A program made the translations under genes and the position numbers. Shown here in pieces: positions 33,817 through 56,107 of a stretch of 64,000 nt of DNA. The stretch spans positions 85,026,915 to 85,090,914 of the forward strand of contig NC_069124.1 of NCBI RefSeq assembly GCF_026914265.1, read 5' to 3'. How positions within the stretch are numbered: the stretch's first letter is position 1; each line of letters starts with the position of its first letter. The DNA comes from Mya arenaria. Its lineage: Eukaryota > Mollusca > Bivalvia > Myida > Myidae. The notes under the pieces are model-generated. The model was given only the letters and a program-made list of their open reading frames with translations. It did not search any database and was not told the origin of the DNA.

Positions 33817-34936
33817 AGTTTGCTCTTTTGCAGTTGTTTGAAACTGTAAAATGTTTGGTGTCTTATTCGGTGAAGTAACTTAGAAAGAACACTTTTTCAT
33901 TAAAAGGTTAAAGATTAAAAGGAAAAGAGAAATAATTTGTGCAGTCCACTTTGAAATGTATAACTGAAGAGAGCTGCACATTACAAATAAACAAGCACAC
34001 TATGTTAAACTACAACATTAAAATTGGCAATGCAGTTTCTTGTTAAATTGTTGATAACCTGCATGTTCATTTTACATAGGGCATATTCTTTCAGGAAATC
34101 ATTGTTTTGTAACATTTAAAGTGTCATACATATAAAAATATATCTAAGCAATCCTTGTTTGTTGACCTGTGATGACAGCAAATAATTCCTAATGGGAAAT
34201 CACAATACTATGGGTTAATGATTTAGCAATAATTTCACGAAAGTATTAAAAAATCAATTGTTAGCTATAAGAATTTTACTGTCGATATAATGTACTTCAT
34301 AGTTTATAAACTCTACGCAAAGCAAATCAGTGTAATTCTTTGATCAGTATCTATTATATTTTAAGTGTGTTGTTTGTAGAGTTCTGTAAACATTACCTGT
34401 CTTATTTTTTTACGAGAAAAACTATCAGTATTAGAGTAATTTTGCAATCAATTGTCTGTCATATTTCTGCATATTGTGTCTGTTTGATATAGATCAAAAT
34501 TATTGGTATGGTATATTCTGCCAGTGTTATTCCAGTCAGTTGTTCATATTTCTCCAAGGGTAGTGACACCAGTTTTTGAGAACAGTAGTTCCAAAAACGC
34601 CTTTACAGACTTTAAGACATTCTCCTATTAGTGTTTGAATCCTTAGCAGAAGTTTGGTGATTTCTGTCAACAATATTGAGGCATGTTACAAAAAGTGTAA
34701 ACCTTAGGTCATGACTGTTGGCAATAACCCTGAAGCACTCATCATAGGCATTGAAAATGGAGCATAATATTCATGTTGTACATGTCAAAATATATATTTC
34801 AAACATATTTTCATTTTTTTTCATTTAGGTGCTACACATATACATGGTCATTTGTGTATTACATGTATGTTTGTGAAGAAACTAAATTCATTTTCCAATA
34901 GATTTATTGTAGAATACCACTTTTTCCTGAAATATG

Positions 34937-34942
34937 AATAAA
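34937..34942 (+). terminator. Candidate polyadenylation signal of the ASB-like gene
   Basis: AATAAA about 1.1 kb after the stop codon at 33814-33816, followed by T-rich sequence. Further A/T-rich signals near 35620-35645 (ATAAAAC, CAATAAAAC) could be used instead. The 3' untranslated region is otherwise featureless. Confidence 0.4.
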
Positions 34943-37419
34943 AGACCGTATTTGGAACTTGATTATTTGGATTTTCCCGTAATTTCAACGTGCCATGCAG
35001 TAAAAACAATAAGAAATCATTATAGATTTAATTTAAGTTTAAACTTGCTGGTAAATGTTAAATGTGATTTCATTTTATAGATAATATGCATGTAGAAGGT
35101 ATAAAAGGCAACTCTAGGATATACAGGTTTCTACTGGTAGGGCAAACTAGAATCCAGGAAAAAATGATAAGATTGAGTTCCAAATAACAACTGTTAAAAG
35201 CCATCACACATACTTCTAGTGCTCCGGCAATTCTAAACCCACTTTTATTGTTGAACAACATCTAGGCCTATAATTCAATGCCATATATGTTTACTTTTTA
35301 GAGTTCCACTCAGGAATGTACTTAATACACACCCATCACATTTCTTTTCATCACCTGTCAATTATATAAGCTGTACCTATGTAAAACGTTATCCTTAAAC
35401 TCAGCTTGTTAAGGGCTTTAATTTCATTTAGCCATAGTACGTGAAGTGTTAGAAATATTTTTTATATAAATTTACCCTATTCATAGCATGATTAACAAGC
35501 AAGCTGTGTATAGTATATATAGCTACATAAATAGCTTTGTTTAAAGTTATAATGTATGTATGAGAATTTTATAATTTTGTTAAATCTTTAAGACTTGTAT
35601 ATGTGACAGTTTTTATAATAAAACACAATTCTTAAATCAATAAAACTAAAAATTGCTTAACTACTGTTTGCAAATAAACATTGCAAAGCATACTCACCAA
35701 TTAGTTAATAAAAGCACAATGAAAAGGAGACATAGTCAATTTGTACCAAAAACTGATTTCAGATTTTCAGCACTTAAGAGCATTATTTAAGGGTTAAATT
35801 TATTTGGCTGGCTGATGTTCATTGTAGGATACACCTGGTACACTACTTCATATCATTATGAAGTGTAACGGAAAATGTACTGGTTGCCGACGATGTGAAA
35901 CCAATGTACAATGGGCCGTTTCCAGGTGTATAGCCTTCCCCAAATTAGTTTTTTAACAAGCTTAAAATGCTCCATTTGATTAAGAATTCACTTGGTGTAT
36001 TTGGGCGGAGTAAAAGCCAGGATCATTCGACGCTCCAAAAACTTTGAATGCTAAGTTTATTTGCAAACAGTATAATTGTACTTACTAATATCAAGGACAA
36101 TGTATGTTGGAATTTTCAGCAAAAGTTCATTATTTTATGTCAAAACTCCACTTAGTATCTTGTGAAAGTGCTCAGTACTTAGTATCTTGTGAAAGTGCTC
36201 AGTACTTAGTATCTTGTGAAAGTGCTCAGTACTTTCAGTTGGTATATTTGTTTTGGTTCGTCTGTTTTAAGATGAACATCCAGGTATTGTCACTAAGGTT
36301 TGGTGTTATCATTCATAGTTGTCATCCAACTTGTCACCATATAGCAAACACTTGTTTGGCATAACATGGGAACCATTGATGGAAATTATATGAAATTGGT
36401 AACTGTAACAGTGACTATCCAGTCCCATAATTCTGACTAAAATATTGCACATGTTATACCCCTTCATTTTACCTCGAAAAGCAGACAGAATTAATGTGAC
36501 CGTTGTGCTTTTGTTAACATGCGGCTGTGTGTTTATGTTAAGTTTATCTGTTATATAGCTTTTTCAACCTCAGATTATTTTGTATACTCCTTGATGCTTT
36601 TTTGTTTTGAATGCAAGCACTATTTTGGCATTAAACTGTTACAATGACATATCTTGAACTTTTGTTTTAACTTTTCTTATCAAGTTATTCAAAATGCAAA
36701 TGATTTACCGACCAAACATCTTTTTTTCTGAGAAACTTAAAATCAAAGAATCATCTTCCAAAGAAACCATAGACAGTCATTATGCCTGTAGAAATTGCTA
36801 TTCTTTTTTAAATTTTAAACAACAAGATTGTAAACACATTAAATGAACACTATTTGAATGGTCTGTGTAACAGGCTGTAAGACATATGACTCAACTATTG
36901 TTCATTTATTGTCAGGAAGTCAGTTACATCTGGCTTCTCATTGTGAGCATCTGAAATTACAATCCACTTAAACTTCTTAAGGATGAATCACAAATGAAAC
37001 ATTATTTCTCCTGAGACAGCCTCTCATGTTAACAAAGATAAATCGTTAAGACTGTCAGATACATCACAAAGCAATAAGAGAAAGAACAAATGTACCAGAA
37101 GAAATACTTTTATTTGTTCAACATAGAACAGCAACTAAAGGTATAAATAAATACATATATATATATATAAATAAATATTTGATAAAATTCATTAAAACCA
37201 TGAAAACAATGGCATGGATCGGCTTCTACATTATGTGTGTTTGCATTGAACAATTTTAATAAGCGCACTTTTGTGCACAGATTATAATGAAAGTGTGTCT
37301 GAATCCAAGGCATGTGTTCTAACACTATCTCTGAAATTTCAAAACTCCCAAAATTGCAAAATACAAGCATTATCTCACAGATATACCGTTTTTACAACAT
37401 TTTTATTTTTTGTCTTGGA
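34943..37419. other. ASB-like downstream region / intergenic
   Basis: No exon recognised. Contains the 27-bp triplicate, an AT microsatellite near 37151-37170 and a hairpin near 35846-35870 (TACTTCATA/TTATGAAGT). Confidence 0.4.
36150..36236. repeat. 27-bp direct repeat, three identical copies
   Basis: CTTAGTATCTTGTGAAAGTG followed by CTCAGTA, three times head to tail. Downstream of the ASB-like gene. Confidence 0.9.
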
Positions 37420-37640
37420 ATGAGTAAATTTTTGCGTAAATAACTGCAAACCAATGATAAAAGATTGCTGACAAAAGATCAGATCACAGATTTTCATATT
37501 TCCATTCGAAAATAAATGTTTTATGGCTTAAACCGTTAAAACATCATTTCTTAAATACAAAAATCTGCTATCTAATTTTTTGTCAGTAGTCTTATATTAC
37601 TGGTTTCCAAGCATTTTCGCAAAATTTGGCTGGTTCAAAA
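37420..37640 (-). repeat. Dispersed repeat, copy B
   Basis: Reverse-orientation partner of 2200-2470, in the same block order. Lies between the ASB-like 3' region and KIF24. The two copies in one window imply a moderately common family. Confidence 0.6.
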
Positions 37641-38460
37641 AGTTGTCAGAACATTCAATCTGGACTATTAAGCTCTTAATGTACAATTGCAATAAGGTCA
37701 AGTTCTCTCTAAATGCATGACATTGCCAGGTCCATCTCAAACATTAATACATATACAGAACCTGAAATAGCCTAAACACACGCACAAAACTGTCATTATT
37801 AATGCATCTCATGAACAAATGAACATAGGCAATATGTGAAACTTTGATGCATGATGACCCCATGAAATGTTGGTTCCATTCGGAAGGTTTTGCTCACTGG
37901 CTAATAACAGATCAAGTTATGGAAGTTTGTATTGTTAACCTGTTTTTCTTTTTCTAGGTTATAAGTTTGGGGTATGTCTCCAGGTGGGCAGTGTGTCACC
38001 AGCAACACTCATGTCTGAATGTTGAAGGTCAAAGTCACACTGATGGTCTTAAGTCAAAATGGACACTCTCGTTTTACCTTAAGGGAGCATATAAACCTTT
38101 CAGTTTCCCTTCTCCATCTGTATTCTTATCAGTCACTTATTCAATATGCCCAAAGCATATCTGTACAGATGTTAAAAAAACTTGGTTTTCATCGCATAGC
38201 AGTGTTGCTAGTTGTTTTTTATTTCAACTGAAATCAACGTTTCGAGGTCAAACCAGGGTGTTTGTAATCTCTTTATTGTTATGATATTTACATGTTATTC
38301 CCATTCACATTAGTCCCTTTAAATGATATCACAATAATAAGGAGTCACCAGGCATCTAATTTTCATATTATTATAAACCAGATACTTAGAACAATATAAA
38401 AAATATGAAATGCATTATTAATTCTACATTGTAACAGCCCATGGTGGTGTAAAATATACC

Positions 38461-38550
38461 AGGGGGAAAGTGCACTCAATGGGAGGACGGATCCAAATGA
38501 TGATCAGGGGGAAAGTGCACTCAATGGGAGGACGGATCCAAATGATGAAC
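38461..38550. repeat. 45-bp direct repeat, two identical copies
   Basis: AGGGGGAAAGTGCACTCAAT followed by GGGAGGACGGATCCAAATGA, at 38461 and again at 38506. Confidence 0.9.
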
Positions 38551-38765
38551 AATAAAATAGTGCCAAATATTTACACTTATGAGTATCATGTTTAAATATA
38601 TGGGATGTTATCACAGTTATGACCCAATGAGGAATGGATACAATCATTGTTTTTTGTATAATTGAAATGCTCCTAAAACAAAGTCACAAGGTCCAAAATA
38701 CACGTGCAATATATATTATAGTTCATGGTGTTTGATAGTGATAAATGGACGATAGCCTTACCACA

Positions 38766-38771
38766 TTTATT
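38766..38771 (-). terminator. Candidate KIF24 polyadenylation signal beyond the minisatellite
   Basis: AATAAA on the minus strand 1.34 kb past the KIF24 stop, on the far side of the 36-bp array. If used, the whole array would be in the 3'UTR. No AATAAA was noticed between the stop codon and the array end, but this was read by eye. Confidence 0.25.
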
Positions 38772-40111
38772 CATCTGCCGGTAACAAAGATGTGTTATCT
38801 GCACATTTGCCTCCAAATTATCTTTTAAATAACTTGAATTTTGATAAAACAACATGTTTTGAAATTTTTAAACTTGTTTCTGTGACATCTGGCCCCTTCA
38901 GGCTGGCATCCTGGATGCTGACATCTCACCTCTAAAGGCTGGCATCCTGGATGCTGACATCTCTCCCCTACAGACTGGCATCCTGGATGCTGACATCTCA
39001 CCTCTAAAGGCTGGCATCCTGGATGCTGACATCTCTCCCCTACAGACTGGCGTCCTGGATGCTGACATCTCGCCTCAAGCTGGCATCCTGGATGCTGATA
39101 TCTTGCCCCTACAGACTGACATCTTGCCCCAACAGACTGGTATCCTGCAAGCTGATATCTTGCTCCTACAGGCTGGCATCCTGGATGCTGACATCTCACC
39201 TCTACAGGCTGGCATCCTGGATGTTGACATCTCACCCTACAGGCTGGCATCCTGGATGCAGACATCTCACCTCTAAAGGGTGGCATCCTGGATGTGGACA
39301 TCTCACCTCTACAGGCTGGCATCCTGGATGCTGACATCGCGCCTCTAAAGGCTGGCATTCTGGATGTTGACATCTCGCCCCTACAGGCTGGCATCCTTGA
39401 TGCTGATATCTTGCCTCTTATGGCTGGCATCCTGGATGTTGCCTGGATGCTGACATCTCGCCTCTAAAGGCTGGCATCCTGGATGCTGACATCTCACCTC
39501 TACAGGCTGGAATCCTTGATGCTGATATCTCTCCTCGAAATGCTGGCATCCTGGATGCTGGTATCTCGCCTCTAAAGGCTGGCATCCTGGATGCTGACAT
39601 CTCACCCATACAGGCTGGCATCCTGGATGCTAATATCTCGCCTCTACAGGCTGGCATCCTGGAAGCTGACATCATGCCTCTAAAGGCTTGCATCCTGGAT
39701 GCTGACATCTCACCCCTACAGGCTGGCATCCTGGATGCTGACATCATGCCTCTAAAAGCTGGCATCCTGGATGCTGACATCTCACCTCTACAGGCTGGCA
39801 TCCTGGATGCTGACATCTCACCCCTACAGGCTGGCATCCTGGATGCTGACATCTCACCCCTACAGGCTGGCATCCTGGATGCTGACATCATGCCTCTAAA
39901 AGCTGGCATCCTGGATGCTGACATCTCACCTCTACAGGCTGGCATCCTGGATGCTGACATCTCACCCCTACAGGCTGGCATCCTGGATGATGATATCTCG
40001 CCCTTACAGGCTGGCATCCTGGATGATGATATCTCGCCCCTACAGGCTGACATCTTGGATGCTGACATCTTGCCCCAACAGACTGGTATCCTGCAAGCTG
40101 ATATCTTGCTC

Positions 40112-49253
<9,142 letters not shown>

Positions 49254-50730
49254 GTTAAATTGAAAGAGCTAATGTTATGTACCTGAAATTAAAATATACA
49301 CTTAAATGAAGACAGAAAAAGTCCTTTCATTATTATATTAATACTATATCAGACAAAGTCAATCCTAGTCGACTGATCTTTTTGACTTCTCAAACTTATT
49401 TAATCATAACCAGTATTACGTGTCATCTAAAGAAAACTTGCATTTGTTTACAAATAAATTTATATTTGGAAAATGTCCAAGACATCATACATACTAATTA
49501 TATTTAAAAGAACAAAGCTATACGATTTTTCAATAGATACATAAGTACAATATGTACAATTTTAATATATAGTTATCAACAAACTAAAAAAATTAATCCA
49601 ATCTACCTTGGTATTTAAATCAATTATAATTAGCTTCAACAGGAAAATGACTGAGCTAAGCTCAGCTTACTCCATTTCAGTTGTGACCTCACAAGTTCGT
49701 GTCTAAACTTGAAACACCAAGTGCATTTTCCAGTTTCCTCCCTTGTCTTATACTCTTATCTACAACTCTGGAAATATTCAAGATAATATATAAATCTTTA
49801 ATGATACAGTATTTAAAAGTGCAAGTCTACAAAAATAAAGCATTTACCACTGCAAGCCCCGACAAATGCAAAAACAAATGGCTCGACATAGAACGTTTAC
49901 TTTCAGTTTCATTTCACTCTTGAAAAATCATCATATTGCAAACTTTTAATGAAACATCCGACTACAAACAAAAACATATATAGAAAAATATGATAAATGG
50001 ACAGTTAAATATTTGCAGACAGTATTGTACACGATTTATCGATTACCAACAATAACTATGCGTTTTTATGTCGCCGGTAACGCTTTGGACGCCATTTGTA
50101 AACAATGAAGTGTACTTCACGGATTGCGGTTACAGTGGACTGAATTTCTGCGATACCGGTGAAACGTGTACGCTCGTATCACAAACTAACAATGTTTGAA
50201 AGAAAAATTTAAATGTCAAACTGATTACTCTGCTGTCTTCTGATGCAAAGAAAAACATCACAAAAATATGTTGATGTGACTTTGGACAATAAACTAAGTT
50301 TTAACTAGGAGATGTTTTTTTTCAACACATGTCTGAAGTTTAATGTTTGTACTTACATGTAGTAGATTTCCTTCTCCAACATTTGATTTCACGTCGATTT
50401 CACGAACTAGACGCCGACCCTTTTTATAGTACGTTGGTAAAAAAAGTTTGTGTTTAAATATGTTGTTTATAACCTTTAAATAGAAGATTAATGTAACACC
50501 ATTACCCAATGATGACAATAAAATTATTCCATAACGCCTAACAAAAATAGCCTACCTACCATACCTGTTTCTGAAAAAATATGTAACTCTAACCAAACCT
50601 TTTTATTAAACGTTATTGTCCGCCCAATGTTCTGATGACAAGGTTGTCGACACAAAAGTAATAACTATAGGTTGCCTCTACAGGTGACACAACACTAAAT
50701 TTGGCAATGCCCGAGAAACTAGTTATTTAA
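49254..50730. other. KIF24 5' region
   Basis: Holds the 5'UTR acceptor near 49282 and, around 50080-50110, GGACGCCATTTGTAAAC, a YY1-like GCCAT motif in a relatively GC-rich stretch that is a plausible promoter. No other gene recognised. Confidence 0.35.
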
Positions 50731-50734
50731 ATAA

Positions 50735-51200
50735 TTATAGGGCCCTGCAAAAATGCGGGTGCCCTTAAGTAATAATCCTGTCTGTCTGGCGGTCGGTCTG
50801 TCCACATTTTTCATAATAACATTACAACCACTGAAGATGTCAACTTCAAACATCCCCCCTCCCAACTTTAATATTGTAAGACTTATAGCTCTTTGTAACT
50901 TTTTTTAAAACTTATCCTTTCCCCCTAGCTTTACAAGATATCCGCTTCAAACTTCATAAACTTACTCACAGTTACACTGCGCTCTTTGGAGGCAAGTTTT
51001 ATAATTTCAATATTAATTTATGGCCCTTCGAAACTTTTAAAATTACACATGTCTTTTTGTGTCTCTTAATCACTTATAAACTATTGAAGATATCAAAAAA
51101 AATAACTTCATACACTTACTCTCAGTAACAATATGGTCCAAGTCAAAAAAATACCTCCAGTTTTTCATATCATCAGATTTATGACACTTTGTACCTTATT
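50735..51200 (-). mobile_element. Tandem-core-type repeat, reverse orientation
   Basis: Left end carries AAATGCGGGTGCCCTTAA and a CTGTCTGTCTGGCGGTCGGT tract, i.e. the hairpin-plus-tetranucleotide end seen in the other elements but reversed. The core (ATATCCGCTTCAAACTTCAT, GAAGATATCAA, ACTTACTCTCAGT) repeats loosely two to three times. Diverged. Confidence 0.5.
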
Positions 51201-51234
51201 TCAATAGAATTGAGAGGTTTTGAAACATCAATAT

Positions 51235-51862
51235 AGACAAGAGATGTTAGTGAAACATTTATGCCCCCTTGGGAGCCAAATTGTTAGTAGGATTTGGACA
51301 CTTAAATAAAATATGGACAATCAGAAAACCTTTTTTCAGCTTACAGTCACACTGACCTTGACCTTTGACCCACTGACCTCAAAATCAATAGGGTTCATCT
51401 GCTGGTCATGACCAATAAGCCTACCTAGTATGAGGTCCCTGGGTCAAAGCGTTCTCAAGTTATTGATCGGAAACCGTTTTTCATGTTAAGGTCACACTGA
51501 CCTTGACCTTTGACCCACTGACCTCAAAATCAATAGGGTTCATCTGCTGGTCATGACCAATACACCTACCAAGTATGAGGTTCCTGGGTCAAAGCGTTCT
51601 CAAGTTATTGATCGGAAACCGTTTTTCATGTAAAGGTCACACTGACCTTGACCTTTGACCCACTGACCTCAAAATCAATAGGGTTCATCTGCTGGTGATG
51701 ACCAATACACATACCAAGTATGAGGTCCCTCGGTCAAAGCGTTCTCAAGTTATTGATCGGAAACCATTTGGTATTCCGACCGACCGACCGACAGACCGAC
51801 CGACATGTGCAAAACAATATACCCCACTTTTTTCAAAAGGGGGCATAAAAAGGAAATGTAGC
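51235..51862 (+). mobile_element. Tandem-core element, three units of about 143-146 bp
   Basis: Units start at about 51346, 51492 and 51637 with CACACTGACCTTGACCTTTG and contain CTGCTGGTCATGACCAATA and TCTCAAGTTATTGATCGGAA. Ends: ATGCCCCCTTGGGAG at the left and CAAAAGGGGGCATAAAAAG at the right (inverted), with (GACC)n just inside the right end. Units are nearly identical, so recently amplified. Confidence 0.85.
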
Positions 51863-52617
51863 CTTATTTGAAAGCTCAAAACCACAAATCCAATATGAAC
51901 ATGTGATTTAAGTGGATGCAACTGACTTCTTTTAAAAATGTGTATGTTGACCATCTCCCTTTGCTTATATTCCTTTGTTGTTGTTTTTTTTATATGGTTT
52001 AGATAGTGTATATAACAACTTCACATATAATCCAATACAAATTTAAATATATATGAATAATAAAACAGTCCTGATTAAAGAGAAACGTTTTCTCAGAACA
52101 GCTCATATTTGTTTTTCAAACATTAACAACCCTAGATTGATATCTTATGTACAGCACAATGATCTGTGACAAAATTCAATGAAGGCATCAGTAGGACATG
52201 TAAGTCGAGGACTCGGGTATTATTTCAAAAACAAATATGTTTCTCCATCATTATTTATTTCTTAACAAAAGCAAGATTTATCATAAAAAAGGAGACATTT
52301 CACAATGAACACATCTTATAATGGAAATGATAATTTTGGTATTATGCCACACTGTGTGTCAACAGTCAAAAAATGTGTATAGTTCTGATCATGAAAATAT
52401 ATTTATATGAACAACCATTTCAAAAAAGTTTGTTAGAAAATACACTTGATGCAGAACTGCTGTGTGTATCTTGGTCAGACATTAAAAGTATACTGTATGA
52501 CATTTTAAGTATTTTTAAAAAATGTAAAAAACACACTAGATATGAATCCCATGTACACAGAAGAACTCAGTTCTATACATGTATGGTGGTGGTGATGAAT
52601 ATGTACAGAAACGAGTG

Positions 52618-52922
52618 TCATCCACGTCTTTTTGTTGTTGAAATGTACAGCACTGAAAAAGAAAACCATAATATTATAAATTTTCAATATTAGATTAAAC
52701 TAGAAACTAAAGTAATATATTATATATATGTACATTTTTTTAAGATGTGCTGTAAGTATTGTTCAGAACCTTAATTGAAAACAAAATTATTTAATTAATC
52801 TTTTTAATTATTTTTAAGGCACAACTTAAGACATTTTAACAGAAAATATAAATAAGAAACCCAAAGAGCCATTGGGTTTGTAAAACAATATAAACCAAAC
52901 ATCGCCAATGAACAAAATGTAA

Positions 52923-52954
<32 letters not shown>

Positions 52955-54379
52955 TTATATATATATATATTGTGTATCAGATACATGTAGTCCACTAGCA
53001 CCCTTTATCCTAGTTCTGGATTCCATAACTTTAATGTTGATATTTATTTTTTTGATGTTTACAACACATTAAAGTTATGGCGTAACCCCCATAGTAAAGT
53101 CAACCAGAATCAATTGAGTGTGATGATGCAATGCAATCACATGACCATGATGACGTCGATGGGTTCTATTTATAGCATCGGATTCACATTGTTCATTTAG
53201 TTGAAAACAATTTCAGTAAGGCTGAAAATACCTTTTGATAGTAAAAACAATTTATTTATTCCACATTTGTTATTAGTTATTTACTAATTATTCGAAATAG
53301 AAAAAATAACAGCAAAATAAACACTACATTTGTGAGGTCAAATGTAGCTCACATGGGTATTTTCTGAAAATCTTGGTGTCACGTGATTAAATTTAAACAC
53401 AACTATGACCTAGTTAAGGAATGCTTGTAATAGGATTTATTAAAATGCTAAATCAACTATCTTTAAAGCGTTTTTTGGTTTTGAAAATGTGTTTATGAAC
53501 TACATTTTACTTCATTTACCTGAGGATACAGTTATTTTGTCTGTACAATGCATACAAGTGAAATGACAGCGTGACATAAAAATGTCACGAATTCTGGTAG
53601 GGTTTGGATATGGCGTTCTCTTCAGCGAACACATCCAAAAAGTTATAACGTGTTCGCAGAAGTTCTTTAGCTACCTTTATCCCATCTTCTATTTAAATAT
53701 GTATAGTCTTGATTACATTGTTTATGTATATATCTTACAGATTACAGGTCTTCAGAATCTGAATTGCGTTGCTTTTATACCCGGAAAACCATACTGTTAT
53801 ATATATACAAAATGGAGATTCTCTTGAGTTTAACAAACACTACACATAGTTCATATCTCACCGTTGTTTCCACGGATGAAGGCATCTCCATATTTGTTTT
53901 TCAGCTGTCCATTCACATACTCTTCTGTCTGCTCAAGGGCAATATTCATGTACCCATCAAGACATGCCAGCACTCCTGTACACAGAAAGGAGACAACAAA
54001 CTTGAAACTGTCTTTTGGATTGGATTGAAAAATGACACTTCATAAAAAGTAAAGAGACAGGAATAAAAGAAGACTAACAGATTTGCTCTACAATCCTTTC
54101 AGGATAAGCTGGAATTAATATTTACCAAATGCAAAAGCTAAAGTACTGAAGACCTATAAAATGTAACTTGACTTAAAGTTGTCGTTTATCAAACCAATTT
54201 GACTGACAATTACTATAATGTTATTTAGCTCAAAAGTCAAGGAAGTTATGTTTATTCTTAAGAAAAAAAATAGCACCAATTATATTACCTCTGTAATCCA
54301 CACCAGAATTAAGCTTCACCACCACTGGCCTTCCTATAATTTTCTTCAGAAATTCACTTGGAGTTTGTTTACGACTCAT
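52618..54379 (-). CDS. LSM6: U6 snRNA-associated Sm-like protein LSm6, three exons, complete
   Basis: Subunit of the LSm2-8 ring on the U6 snRNA 3' end (nuclear splicing) and of the LSm1-7 ring in cytoplasmic mRNA decay. Exons: 54379-54289 (ATG at 54379), 53975-53862, 52652-52618 (TGA at 52620-52618). Phases join to 79 residues (human 80). Exon 1 reads MSRKQTPSEFLKKIIGRPVV, exon 2 carries the Sm core (GVLACLDGYMNIALEQTEEY, KNKYGDAFIRGNN), exon 3 ends VLYISTTKRRG. Identity to animal LSM6 is near-complete, including the Sm1 DGYMN and Sm2 IRGNN motifs. The ATG directly follows GGATTGCAG, which could be a 3' splice site for an untranslated exon. Candidate AATAAA at 52260-52255. Intron 2 holds an AC/AT microsatellite and a short perfect inverted repeat. 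Confidence 0.97.
52921..52971. repeat. (AC)n(AT)n microsatellite in LSM6 intron 2
   Basis: Consecutive AC then AT dinucleotide runs. Confidence 0.95.
53023..53080. repeat. Perfect 15-bp inverted repeat in LSM6 intron 2
   Basis: CCATAACTTTAATGT at 53023-53037 inverted at 53066-53080, loop 28 nt. Hairpin or short MITE. Confidence 0.7.
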
Positions 54380-55406
54380 CTGCAATCCGGACAAAGACAA
54401 TGAAAAAATATGACATCATGAAAGAGATAATCAATTATGTATAACAGGGCCTGGCAAAATTAAACAAAATTTACATAAGAAACGTATTTGTACTGTACTG
54501 ATGAAGAACTTGAAAAGAAGATATTTTAAAATGGAAAAAATACGATACCTCGAAAATAAGGGGCACACAACACTTTTACAAGAACGGGAGCAGACAATGA
54601 ATGAATGTTAGGACTTGGCATGTACGCAGTGTTCTCCTCCTGGAACTAAACTATCAAATTCAGTATACTCCCAGTCTCCTTAAACCAGAAAGTCTTTTCA
54701 TCTTTCAATACTGGGCATTTTATTTATACGTCGGTTTCGGGATAGGAATTATAAAAAAACAACAGAGTGGGTGAAATTGTTCCTGGATATCATATTCATT
54801 CTAAAACCATCGCCATTTGTTTAGAGCGCTCTATTAAAACAGCAATATGGTCAAGCATTCCATTTGCACTAGAACGTAATGGTGACGTCCACTCTGAGCA
54901 GCTAGTGGTGTAGCTACATATAGATTGTAACTGGTATGATGGCATGTTTCTATGGAAATTGTTTTATTTTAGAATACACGTAAAAGCGTTTTCCAGCATA
55001 TGAAAGACTACAAATCACACCCTTTTGAAGCACTGTATGCACACCCTACGTAACAGTGCAAGAGAACATCACAATTGTTGCTGTAGTTAGCGTTGTAGTT
55101 GTTACAGACACTGAGGTTCTCGAGAGGAAAAAATCAGATTATCCTATATAAAACTATTTAAAACAAGTGACCCAGCTGCGGGAACAGTTTTGACCCAAAG
55201 GTAGCCATTTGAACAAGCTTGGTAGAGAAGGAATTAATGAGCATGGCTTTATACAATATGTTAAGATTTTTAAAAATGTTCCTATATACTACACGCGTCA
55301 CCACTTGAACAAACTTGAAAAGGACCTCTAGAAAGACAATGCTTTGTGCAAAAATAACCTCCATATAGTGGTTCAGGATAAGAGGATATTATCTTTCATT
55401 TTATTT
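54380..55406. other. LSM6 upstream region
   Basis: No gene recognised; a TGACGTCC near 54883 is a CRE-like half match. Presumed promoter and intergenic DNA. Confidence 0.35.
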
Positions 55407-55600
55407 TTTTAGCTCTGTGACTCCTATGGACCGAAAGCCTTTGAACAATAAGTTTGATCCAAATCTGCCCAGTGCATGGTTTCTGAGAAGATGTAACTTG
55501 AAGCCAAAAATTTTCATGACGGACTTCGGACGCCGGACACAGAGTGAAAACAATGCCTCAACTTGAGCACTGTGTGATCATGTCAGCTAAAACATGTGAT
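55407..55600 (+). repeat. Short dispersed element with TTTTAGCT ends
   Basis: TTTTTTAGCTCTGTGAC at the left and GTCAGCTAAAAC at the right form an inverted pair; interior has GACGGACTTCGGACGCCGGA, a segment resembling the GGAC-rich tract near the ends of the tandem-core elements. Confidence 0.45.
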
Positions 55601-56107
55601 TGAAGAAGAAAGCATACAATTTTGAGAGAGAAGTATGTGAAGTCTGGCAGAAGGAAAAAGGGTTAAGGATATGAAATCGTCAGTCACTTTTAGGGTTGGT
55701 CCGTCCCATGAAACCGAAAACAATTAATCGTTAAACCCATTACACTGAAATGTATTTTTTTACAATGTATCCATGCTTTTTTTCACCCAGACAAACTTCA
55801 TTTGTATCATACACACTGTGTTAAAATTGCAATGAACGTATGTCTTCATTGTCGACCTTTGTCGACTTACACTTATCTGCCCATTCATTTTTATCAGAGT
55901 GCATGTTTCGAATTTGACATAATGTTTCTATATACATGTATATGCATATGAATGTTCTGCACATTAAAAGTTGCAATGTTTGATAATAAGTCTTGCGATA
56001 CATTAACTTAATGCGCTTTCTTTATTATAAAGCCGATATAAGGTATGTATCTATATAAATTAAGATATCATATAAAGTATTATGGAAATATTATTTTAAA
56101 ATAATTT

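Noticed and set aside
37967-38284. Plus-strand 105-codon frame near 38 kb
   Set aside because: No conserved motif; surrounding AAGGTCAAAGTCACA and repeat-like composition suggest an unclassified repeat fragment.
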